64,000 bases of DNA, taken from contig NZ_LMPU01000008.1 of NCBI RefSeq assembly GCF_001423945.1, positions 1-64,000 of the forward strand, read 5' to 3'. This document shows positions 19,050 through 27,072 of this stretch, piece after piece (position 1 is the stretch's first letter; the number at the start of each line of letters is the position of its first letter). The notes under the pieces are model-generated. The model worked only from the letters and a program-made list of their open reading frames with translations. It had not been told where the DNA came from and made no database searches. This DNA comes from Pedobacter sp. Leaf194. GTDB taxonomy: Bacteria > Bacteroidota > Bacteroidia > Sphingobacteriales > Sphingobacteriaceae. The translations under genes were made by a program, and so were the position numbers.

Positions 19050-20552
19050 ATGGAAAAAAGATATATGACGATATGGTTCAGGTATTTACTGGCAAACCGG
19101 ATGACTTTACGCAAACCTGAGCTTAAGGATAAATCCTTTGTTTTTAAATCGACTGTAGCAAATCGCGTAGTAGTCTCCGCATGTAATAATAATGCACAAA
19201 AGCAAGGCATTTTCATCGGAATGCCGCTAGCAGATGCTATGGCTATCCTACCGGATTTAGAAGTTTTTCAGGAAATCCCTAAACAAAATGAGCGGCTTTT
19301 AAAAGCCCTGGGTAAATGGTGTATTCGTTACACACCAATTGTAGCTGTAGATTTGCCTTGCGGATTGATATTTGATATTAGCGGTTGCACACATTTATGG
19401 GGTGGTGAAGCAGGATATTATAAAGAAATAATTAACCGGCTGCGCAATCTTGGTTACGATGTTCGTGGTGCAATTGCCGACACAATCGGTGCTGCACGTG
19501 CCGTAGCACATTATGGAAACATTAGCCCTATTGTAAAAAGCAAAAAACAACACGAAGCTTTATTACCCTTACCACCCGCGGCACTCCAGTTAGAAAATAT
19601 AACCTTGCAGAAATTAAATAAGTTAGGGTTAAACACCATAAACAGCTTTATTTCCATGCCGCGGTCTGTGTTGCGCAGGCGTTTTGGCGAAAATATGTTG
19701 CAGCAAATTGCCAGAGCTTTAGGTGATGAAGAAGAACACATAAAGCCTATCCAGGTACCACAACCTTATGAGCAGCGCCTGCCGAGTATAGAACCCATTA
19801 GAACTGCAACAGGGATTGAAATTGCCATTAAAAACTTGCTCGAATTACTTTGTAAACAATTAAGCAATGATGGTATGGGTTTGAGGGCTGCCTCTTTAAA
19901 CTGTTACCGTGTTGATGGAAAAATTATTAGCGTAAATATCGGCACTAATATGCCTAACAGCAACCCGAGCCATTTATTTAAACTTTTCGAACTTAAAATT
20001 GCTTCCATTGCCCCTGCTTTGGGTATAGAACTATTCATTATGGAAGCCACAAAAGTAGAAGAACTTAATCCTGTGCAGGAAATTTTATGGCAAAAAGAAG
20101 GCGGCTTAGATGAAATGTGTTTGGCAGAATTATTAGACCGGCTCGCAGGCAAATTAGGAAATTCTGTTATTCACCGCTACCTGCCACAGGCCAGATATTG
20201 GCCAGAGCGATCTATAAAAGCTGTGAATTCTTTTAGTGAGAAACTTGAAATTGGATGGATGAACGACAGACCACGGCCGGTTCAGCTGCTAAACAAGCCT
20301 GAAGCAATTGAAGTGACTGCTCCGATTCCGGATTACCCACCAATGCTATTTCGTTATAAAGAACAAACCCATAAAATAAAAAAAGCCGATGGACCTGAAA
20401 GAATAGAACGCGAATGGTGGCTGGATGAAGGTCAGCATCGTGATTATTACACCGTTGAAGATGAATCGGGGAAACGCTATTGGCTGTTCCGTTCTGGCCA
20501 TTACAATGGTGAGAAACCTTCTGGTTGGTTTATTCATGGCTTTTTCGCTTAA
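19050..20552 (+). CDS. imuB: ImuB-like inactive Y-family DNA polymerase
   Basis: A 500-residue Y-family polymerase homologue. The catalytic acidic residues of active Y-polymerases are missing: the N-terminus reads MTIWFRYL rather than a DxDxFF motif, and the later site reads FDISGCTHLWGGE. This is the hallmark of ImuB, which acts as a scaffold linking DnaE2 to the sliding clamp. A helix-hairpin region (NKLGLNTINSFISMPRSVL near residue 190) and a little-finger-like domain follow. The stop is 5 nt before the dnaE2 start. Confidence 0.9.
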   Translation: MEKRYMTIWFRYLLANRMTLRKPELKDKSFVFKSTVANRVVVSACNNNAQKQGIFIGMPLADAMAILPDLEVFQEIPKQNERLLKALGKWCIRYTPIVAVDLPCGLIFDISGCTHLWGGEAGYYKEIINRLRNLGYDVRGAIADTIGAARAVAHYGNISPIVKSKKQHEALLPLPPAALQLENITLQKLNKLGLNTINSFISMPRSVLRRRFGENMLQQIARALGDEEEHIKPIQVPQPYEQRLPSIEPIRTATGIEIAIKNLLELLCKQLSNDGMGLRAASLNCYRVDGKIISVNIGTNMPNSNPSHLFKLFELKIASIAPALGIELFIMEATKVEELNPVQEILWQKEGGLDEMCLAELLDRLAGKLGNSVIHRYLPQARYWPERSIKAVNSFSEKLEIGWMNDRPRPVQLLNKPEAIEVTAPIPDYPPMLFRYKEQTHKIKKADGPERIEREWWLDEGQHRDYYTVEDESGKRYWLFRSGHYNGEKPSGWFIHGFFA

Positions 20553-20557
20553 AAATT

Positions 20558-23500
20558 ATGCAATACAGTGAACTACAGGTAACAAGCAATTTCAGTTTCT
20601 TACGCGGCGCCTCGCATCCGGAAGAATTGGTTGAACAGGCAGCTTTTTATGGTTATAAAAAAATAGCAGTAACCGACAGAAATACGCTGGCAGGGATTGT
20701 ACGTGCACATGTTGCAGCAAAAAAAGCTGGAATAGATTTTATTCCAGCCTGCCGGCTCGACCTATTGGATGGGCCTTCATTGCTTGCCTATCCTAAAAAT
20801 ATTAAAGCATACGGACGTCTATCTGCATTGCTTAGCCTCGGCAACAGCAGAGCCGAAAAGGGAAAATGCCACATTAACAAAGCCGATGTTTATGATCATG
20901 CTAAAGACATCATATTTATTGCCATCCCGCCGGATAAGCTAAATACCCTTTTCGATTTTGAAGATAATTTTAAAATGCAATTGGCAGAATACCGAAAAGA
21001 GTTGGGTGATAAGCTTTACCTTGCGGTTTCAAAAAGTTATCTGGGAGATGACCAAAAAAGAATATTTCGCCTTTCGCAACTCTCGAAAACGTTGCAAATT
21101 CCGCTTGCGGCCACCAATGATGTACATTACCATAACCATGAAAGAAGAGAACTGCAAGATATTTTAACCTGTGTTCGAGAAAAATGCACCATACACACTG
21201 CAGGATTTTTGCTTCATCAAAATGCCGAACGACACTTGAAGCCGGTGGAAGAAATGCAACGGTTGTTCCTTCAATATCCCCACGCGATTGAAAACTCGAA
21301 CAACATTGCTCAAGCTTGCACCTTTTCACTTGATAGTCTCAATTATGTATATCCAGAAGAAATCACCTCTGAAGGGCGGACACCACTTCAAGAATTGATT
21401 CACCTTACCTGGCTTGGTGCCAGCGAAATGTTTGGCGAAAATATTCCTGATAAAATAGCGCATAATATCCGTTACGAACTCGCATTTATGGAAGAAATGA
21501 ATTATGCTTCTTATTTCCTCACTGTTTATGATATTGTAAAATTCGCACGCTCAAAGGGTATTCTTTGCCAGGGTCGGGGTTCTGCTGCCAATTCTACAGT
21601 TTGTTATTGCCTTGGCATCACTTCTGTAAATCCAACTAAATTCGATCTGCTTTTCGAACGCTTCATTTCTTCTGCACGGAATGAACCTCCTGATATTGAC
21701 GTTGATTTTGAACATGAACGGCGTGAGGAAGTAATTCAATACATCTATCAAAAATATGGAAGAGACCGGGCTGCTATTGTGGCTACTGTAACGCAGCAGC
21801 ACCAAAAAGGTGCCATTAGAGATGTTGGTAAGGCAATGGGTTTATCTGTTGATACAGTAAACAAGCTTTCCTCTGCCATTTGGGAATTTACCGATGAATG
21901 GTTCGAGCCAGAGCGCATAATAGAAGCAGGTTTAAATCCTAAAGACCCCCACCTTAAAAAAGTATTGCAGTTAACCGGCCAAATGATGGGCTTTCCCAGA
22001 CAATTAGGTCAGCACACTGGAGGTTTTGTAATTACCCAGGGAAAACTTACGGATCTTTGCCCCATTCTTAATGCCCGAATGGCCGACCGTACCAATATTG
22101 AGTGGAATAAAGACGATATTGATGCACTCGGTTTTTTGAAAATCGATGTGCTGGCGTTGGGTATGCTAACCTGCATCAGTAAAGCTTTCACCCTGGCTAA
22201 ACAGCATTATAACCTCGACCTTAGTCTGGCAAAAATCAATGAAAAAGACGATTCAAAGGTGTATGAAATGATTAGTCATGCAGATACTATTGGTGTTTTT
22301 CAAATCGAAAGTCGTGCCCAGCAATCCATGTTGCCCCGCCTTAAGCCTAAATGTTTTTATGATTTGGTAATTGAGGTGGCTATCGTCCGCCCGGGACCAA
22401 TTCAGGGCGACATGGTGCATCCTTACTTACGTCGTAGAAATAACGAGGAAAATGTAGAATACCCATCAGAAGAACTGGAAGAAATACTGAAACGTACTTT
22501 AGGTGTTCCTCTTTTTCAGGAACAGGCAATGAAAATAGCCATTGTTGCTGCAGGCTTTACACCTACAGAAGCCGACGAATTACGCCGGAGTATGGCAACT
22601 TTCAAATTCAAAGGACTTGTTAATCAATTTGAGCGAAAACTTATCGATGGCATGCTGGCAAAAGGCTACACAGAGGAATTTGCGAAAAGGATATTCCGCC
22701 AGCTGGAAGGCTTTGGCAGTTATGGTTTCCCTGAAAGCCATGCTGCAAGTTTCGCACTTCTGGTTTATGTTTCCTGCTGGCTTAAATGTTATTATCCTGA
22801 TGTATTTGCCACAGCTTTGTTAAACAGTATGCCAATGGGTTTTTATCAGCCGGCGCAAATTGTAATTGATGCCAAAAACCATGGCGTCGAAGTATTGCCT
22901 GTAGATATTAATTTTTCAGAATGGGATAACTTACTGGAAGGCAAAAACGATAAATACCACAAAATTCGTTTAGGCTTTCGTCAGATTAAAGGCATCCGGG
23001 AAGAGGAAATGCAAAAGCTTAGCCAAAACCGAAGTCAGCACTACCGAACCATCCCTGAACTTATGGACAAAGGCATTTCGCAAGCTACCTTGGAGCGCTT
23101 GGCTGATGCAGATGCCTTTCGTTCTATTGGCCTCGACCGCCGTCAGGCTCTGTGGGAAGTTTCAGCGCTTGCAGATAAACCGATAGCTCTTTTTCAAGGT
23201 CAACCCTCAGAAACTGAAAAAGAAACACAGATAGAATTACCGTTGATGAGTGTTTCTGAACATGTTGTCCAGGATTATGCAACTACATCACTATCCTTGA
23301 AGGCACATCCGGTAAGTTTTGTACGCGAAAAATTGCAGCTTTTAAAAATTCTATCAACAAAGGAAACCGCTGAAAGCTGGGATGGACGACTGATAAAAGT
23401 TGCCGGATTGGTGCTGGTAAGGCAACGCCCTGGGACTGCCGGAGGCGTTTGTTTCATCACCATTGAAGATGAAACCGGAGTAGCCAATCTTGTGGTTTTT

Positions 23501-23788
23501 CAACATCTGTTCGAAAAATACCGAAAAGAAATACTTGGCGCCAGGCTCCTCATGGTAGAAGGAAAACTCCAACGCGAAGGTGAGGTAGTACATATTATCG
23601 TTCAACGCTGTTTCGACCTTACTAAAATGCTTCGTTCCTTAACCAAAGGTGAAAAAGAAGAACTGCCTTTACTCACCCTTTCAAGGTCTGATGAAAGAGC
23701 ACCATTTCCTGCTGCGCAAAATAAACGGACGCTTGTAAGGGAAGATGCATCAGAAAAAGCCATACCAGAAGCGAGAAACTTTAGATAA
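20558..23788 (+). CDS. dnaE2: Error-prone DNA polymerase III alpha subunit DnaE2
   Basis: A 1076-residue C-family polymerase for lesion bypass. An N-terminal PHP domain (YSELQVTSNFSFLRGASHPEEL) is followed by the palm with PPDIDVDFEHERREEV near residue 377, the thumb and fingers, and a C-terminal OB domain (VAGLVLVRQRPGTAGGVCFITIED near 945). It lacks the long C-terminal extension of replicative DnaE. I chose ATG 20558 rather than the in-frame ATG at 20525, which overlaps imuB and would add 11 unlikely residues. It completes the imuA-imuB-dnaE2 cassette. Confidence 0.95.
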   Translation: MQYSELQVTSNFSFLRGASHPEELVEQAAFYGYKKIAVTDRNTLAGIVRAHVAAKKAGIDFIPACRLDLLDGPSLLAYPKNIKAYGRLSALLSLGNSRAEKGKCHINKADVYDHAKDIIFIAIPPDKLNTLFDFEDNFKMQLAEYRKELGDKLYLAVSKSYLGDDQKRIFRLSQLSKTLQIPLAATNDVHYHNHERRELQDILTCVREKCTIHTAGFLLHQNAERHLKPVEEMQRLFLQYPHAIENSNNIAQACTFSLDSLNYVYPEEITSEGRTPLQELIHLTWLGASEMFGENIPDKIAHNIRYELAFMEEMNYASYFLTVYDIVKFARSKGILCQGRGSAANSTVCYCLGITSVNPTKFDLLFERFISSARNEPPDIDVDFEHERREEVIQYIYQKYGRDRAAIVATVTQQHQKGAIRDVGKAMGLSVDTVNKLSSAIWEFTDEWFEPERIIEAGLNPKDPHLKKVLQLTGQMMGFPRQLGQHTGGFVITQGKLTDLCPILNARMADRTNIEWNKDDIDALGFLKIDVLALGMLTCISKAFTLAKQHYNLDLSLAKINEKDDSKVYEMISHADTIGVFQIESRAQQSMLPRLKPKCFYDLVIEVAIVRPGPIQGDMVHPYLRRRNNEENVEYPSEELEEILKRTLGVPLFQEQAMKIAIVAAGFTPTEADELRRSMATFKFKGLVNQFERKLIDGMLAKGYTEEFAKRIFRQLEGFGSYGFPESHAASFALLVYVSCWLKCYYPDVFATALLNSMPMGFYQPAQIVIDAKNHGVEVLPVDINFSEWDNLLEGKNDKYHKIRLGFRQIKGIREEEMQKLSQNRSQHYRTIPELMDKGISQATLERLADADAFRSIGLDRRQALWEVSALADKPIALFQGQPSETEKETQIELPLMSVSEHVVQDYATTSLSLKAHPVSFVREKLQLLKILSTKETAESWDGRLIKVAGLVLVRQRPGTAGGVCFITIEDETGVANLVVFQHLFEKYRKEILGARLLMVEGKLQREGEVVHIIVQRCFDLTKMLRSLTKGEKEELPLLTLSRSDERAPFPAAQNKRTLVREDASEKAIPEARNFR

Positions 23789-23924
23789 TAATCGTAAATT
23801 CTAAAGTAAAATAATTGGAGTTTGCTTCGGTAAATCAAAAATCAAATATTTTGAGTACATTAAATTAATAGCGTAAATCTCCTTATTTCCCTAACAAAAA
23901 ACATAACTTATCAAGCTAACTGAA

Positions 23925-24416
23925 ATGAGTTCCTTAATATTAACAGCAAGAATAGATTCTGAAAATCAGGTGTTTTTTGATAAGATGCGTCAACAGCATT
24001 TTCCTAAGGAAATCAATCTTTTGAAAGCACACCTGACATTATTCCATAAATTGCCTGATGCCCCTGAAACCTACGAAATTTTGGAGCAAGTGCTCGAAAA
24101 GCCTTTCGAAGCAACCATTAGTGAAATAAAAAGTATCGGCCGTGGTGTTGCCTACTTTCTTTCCTCGCCAGAACTTTTACAAATTCGTTCTTCACTAAAG
24201 CATAAATTTCAAGCACAGCTTTCCTTACAAGATCAGCAAGGCTACAGGCCACATATTACCATTCAAAATAAGGTTAAACCAGAAGATGCAAAGCAGTTGC
24301 TTCAGGAAATTGCTTCTTCGTTTGAACCATTTAAGATTGTAATTGAAGGATTAGACTTATGGTATTACCTGGATGGACCATGGAAACATGCCACGCACCT
24401 CCCCTTTTGGTCCTAG
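23925..24416 (+). CDS. 2'-5' RNA ligase family (2H phosphoesterase) protein
   Basis: A 163-residue 2H-phosphoesterase. Both HxT motifs are present: AHLTLF near residue 37 and PHITIQ near 109, spaced as in LigT-like proteins. The ending LWYYLDGPWKHATHLPFW is typical of this bacterial subgroup. Members hydrolyse or ligate 2'-5' or cyclic phosphodiester bonds in RNA; the natural substrate is not predictable. It lies 136 nt after dnaE2 and may be an independent unit. Confidence 0.88.
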   Translation: MSSLILTARIDSENQVFFDKMRQQHFPKEINLLKAHLTLFHKLPDAPETYEILEQVLEKPFEATISEIKSIGRGVAYFLSSPELLQIRSSLKHKFQAQLSLQDQQGYRPHITIQNKVKPEDAKQLLQEIASSFEPFKIVIEGLDLWYYLDGPWKHATHLPFWS

Positions 24417-24510
24417 TAAGCTTCGAGGATTAGTCGCCAGTTTTAGGCCAGCTTCAACAATACAGGCAATGGTAACCCATTGTAAGCATAATTGAAATTT
24501 AAAAAAATCG

Positions 24511-24537
24511 AAAAAAAAGCGCCCCCAAACGGGGCGC
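24511..24537 (-). terminator. Terminator of the YegP-like gene
   Basis: The stem GCGCCCC (24519-24525) / GGGGCGC (24531-24537) is followed on the minus strand by an eight-base T run (A run at 24511-24518). It lies just downstream of the broken YegP-like gene and may also stop transcripts from the 2'-5' ligase gene. Confidence 0.85.
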
Positions 24538-24568
24538 CTTTAATCATTAGGTGTGTCTTTTAATTAGG

Positions 24569-24901
24569 TTATGTGGTGGTATCTTCAACTGGCGCATCTG
24601 GTGCGTTTGTTGCCACCGATTTGATTCCATTTTCACAGCCTGCTGATGTTTCATACATTTCGCTGGTTCCAATTATTTGTCCATTGGCCGCTTTAAGATT
24701 GAAATAGGCTTTACCACTAACCGCTGTTTTACGATCGAACTTCGTGTCATCCTACGAATTAACTCTTACCGAATCAATACCGCTTTCACATCCAGCTTTT
24801 GATGCATAGCCCTCGCTTGCTAGAATTGGCTGTCCGTTACCGGCATCAAGATTAAATTGGAACTCGCCGTTTGTTCTTTTTTTGATTACAAATTTTCCCA
24901 T
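24569..24901 (-). pseudogene. YegP-like (DUF1508) gene interrupted by one TAG codon
   Basis: Reading from ATG at 24901 gives a 110-codon YegP/DUF1508 protein with two tandem repeats. Repeat 1 begins MGKFVIKKRTNGEFQFNLDA and contains ASEGYASKAGCESGIDSV; repeat 2 contains KAYFNLKAANGQIIGTSEMY and SAGCENGIKSV. Codon 50 (24752-24754) is TAG, exactly in the linker between repeats; the frame is otherwise intact to TAA at 24569. A CAG (Gln) codon there would restore the gene. Either a single-base nonsense mutation, a sequencing error, or two products. Repeat 1 alone (49 residues) could still be made. The family has no firmly known function. Confidence 0.85.
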
Positions 24902-25284
24902 GGTTTTAAATTTAGGTTAACGTAATCATGGGGCATAACAATAGGATGGTGGAAAAATATGAATTTTTGATTAAAAAACCATGTAAAAAGATAATTCTTA
25001 AAGCAGGCAAATAAGGCGATGTTGAATATTATTTACTCCGATTCCCACATCTTTTTAGAATAAAATGAGTTTGTCAAACATTATTAAAACGCCGGTTCTT
25101 TGGTGAGTTTCTATTGGTGAACGAACTGCAGGAATCATATTAGGGCTAAAAAGTTCTGTGCCAGTCAATTGTTGCACAAGATTTTTACAAGAAGCTAAAA
25201 ACCATAATCAAGCATTGCTGTTTACAATCTTGTGTATCGAAGAATCGCTATACCAACTGCTTAAATTTCCAAAAAGCCAGGAGC
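24902..25284. other. Intergenic region before the Pao-type operon
   Basis: 383 nt between the YegP-like remnant and the oxidoreductase operon. I see no gene, structured RNA or strong promoter pair. It must hold the divergent promoters of both. Confidence 0.4.
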
Positions 25285-26067
25285 ATGAAACAAAACAAAA
25301 CGCAACTTACCCCTGATGAATTAAAGCTATTCGGCGATTTAATGCCAGAAGAGCTGGAAGAAGTCATCCAATCTGGTTTTAACCGGCGTCATTTCGTTAA
25401 GCTTATGGGTTTGGCTACCGCCGGTTTACTGGCTAGTTACACACTTGGCGCAACACAATTATTTGCTCGCCCGGTGGCGCCAGATGAAATTCCTGATCTC
25501 CTACCCGAGGCCATCGAAAATGGCGTTAATGTAACTTTTAAAGTAAATTCAGGTACTAGAAGTGTGCTGGTTGATTCGAGAATGACCCTTTTGGATACGC
25601 TTCGCGAAAGAATTGGCTTAACAGGAACAAAAAAAGGTTGCGACCATGGCCAGTGTGGCGCTTGCACTGTTATCGTAAATGGTGAACGCGTTTTATCGTG
25701 CCTCACCTTAGCGGCCACCTGTCAGGGTAAATCAGTTCTCACGATAGAAGGGCTGGCAAAAGGTAATGAGCTCCATCCCATGCAAACTACATTTCTTAAA
25801 CACGATGGCTTTCAGTGTGGCTTCTGTACACCTGGGCAAATCTGTTCTGCTGTAGCGTTGATGAAAGAAGCAAAGGAAGGCCAGGCTAGTTTTGTAACTA
25901 AAAATATAAGTGCTGAAGCAAAACCTCTTATGTTATCCGATGAAGAAATCTCAGAGCGTATGTCGGGAAATATTTGTCGCTGTGGTGCATACCCCAACAT
26001 TGTTGCGGCAATTAAAGAAGCCCAAACCGGTAAAGACGTTCCTCAAACCTGGCTTTTTACGGATTAA
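25285..26067 (+). CDS. Aldehyde/xanthine oxidoreductase 2Fe-2S subunit, Tat-exported (PaoA type)
   Basis: A 260-residue iron-sulfur subunit of a xanthine-oxidase-family enzyme. A twin-arginine signal (NRRHFVKLMGLATAGLLASY, residues about 33-52) directs folded export to the periplasm, with the R-R-x-F motif intact. Both 2Fe-2S sites are complete: CDHGQCGACTV near residue 118 and CGFCTPGQ plus CRCGAYP near 180 and 235. It transfers electrons from the molybdenum site toward FAD. First gene of a three-subunit operon, 12 nt from the next gene. Confidence 0.92.
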   Translation: MKQNKTQLTPDELKLFGDLMPEELEEVIQSGFNRRHFVKLMGLATAGLLASYTLGATQLFARPVAPDEIPDLLPEAIENGVNVTFKVNSGTRSVLVDSRMTLLDTLRERIGLTGTKKGCDHGQCGACTVIVNGERVLSCLTLAATCQGKSVLTIEGLAKGNELHPMQTTFLKHDGFQCGFCTPGQICSAVALMKEAKEGQASFVTKNISAEAKPLMLSDEEISERMSGNICRCGAYPNIVAAIKEAQTGKDVPQTWLFTD

Positions 26068-26079
26068 TAATAAGCAACT

Positions 26080-27060
26080 ATGAAACCATTTAAGTTTATT
26101 TCGGCTACCAGTCAGGAGCAAGCGGTTACCATGCTCAGTAAAAATGCCGAAGCCGCATATTTGGGAGGTGGAACAAACCTTCTTGATTTAATGAAGGAGC
26201 ATGTTGCGCTTCCTAATGAGCTTATCGACATTGGAAACCTCAAGCTAAAAGAAATTAAGGCAACAACAGGCGGGTATTCTTTAGGAGCCCTTGCTAAAAA
26301 CACCGATACTGCAAATCACCCATTGGTGCGTTCAAACTTGCCAATGTTAAGTAAGTCAATATTGGCCGGAGCCTCCGCTCAGATAAGAAACATGGCAACA
26401 AATGGTGGCAATCTACTTCAGCGTACACGTTGTAGTTATTTTTACGATATTTCCATGCCCTGCAATAAAAGGGTGCCCGGAAGCGGTTGCGCAGCACTTG
26501 AAGGGTTCAATCGAATGCATGCAATTTTCGGCTGGTCTGAACATTGCGTCGCCGTTTATCCTTCTGATATGGCCGTTGCACTTGCTGCTTTAAATGCAAC
26601 TGTTAAAGTTCAAAATAGCAAAGCAGAACGTACTATAGCATTCAGGGATTTTCATTTGCTACCGGGAAATCATCCGGAGAGAGATAATAGCTTAACGCAT
26701 GGCGAACTCATCACAGCCATCGAGATACCAAAAAACAATTTTTCAACGCATTCTGCATACGTTAAAGTTCGGGATAGAAATTCGTACGCGTTTGCCTTGA
26801 TTTCAGTTGCCGCGGGCCTACACCTGAGCGGGAACATTATACAATCTGCTGGTATTGCAATGGGCGGCGTTGCACATAAGCCATGGAGAGCACTGAAAGC
26901 AGAAGAATTTCTTAAAGGTAAAGTGGCGACGACAGCAAACTTTACCGAGGCCGCAGAAATAGAAATGGCCGGAGCAAAGGCACTTTCGCACAACAAGTTT
27001 AAAATAGAAATGGGCAAAAGAACGCTGATTAATGCGCTAGAAATGGCGCTTAAAGGTTAG
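26080..27060 (+). CDS. Oxidoreductase FAD-binding subunit (PaoB type)
   Basis: A 326-residue FAD-binding subunit. YLGGGTNLLDLMKEHV near residue 28 and IRNMATNGGNLLQRTRC near 107 are the FAD-binding loops. The insertion CSYFYDISMPCNKRVPGSGC near 123-142 supplies extra cysteines like those that hold a 4Fe-4S cluster in E. coli PaoB, which supports a PaoABC-type rather than classical xanthine dehydrogenase. A C-terminal CO-dehydrogenase flavoprotein-like domain follows. The middle gene of the operon; 12 nt separate it from the large subunit. Confidence 0.9.
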   Translation: MKPFKFISATSQEQAVTMLSKNAEAAYLGGGTNLLDLMKEHVALPNELIDIGNLKLKEIKATTGGYSLGALAKNTDTANHPLVRSNLPMLSKSILAGASAQIRNMATNGGNLLQRTRCSYFYDISMPCNKRVPGSGCAALEGFNRMHAIFGWSEHCVAVYPSDMAVALAALNATVKVQNSKAERTIAFRDFHLLPGNHPERDNSLTHGELITAIEIPKNNFSTHSAYVKVRDRNSYAFALISVAAGLHLSGNIIQSAGIAMGGVAHKPWRALKAEEFLKGKVATTANFTEAAEIEMAGAKALSHNKFKIEMGKRTLINALEMALKG

Positions 27061-27072
27061 ATAAAATTTAGC

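Noticed and set aside
20525..20557. Earlier ATG for DnaE2
   Set aside because: It overlaps imuB and adds 11 residues unlike DnaE N-termini; ATG 20558 begins the standard MQYSELQV start.
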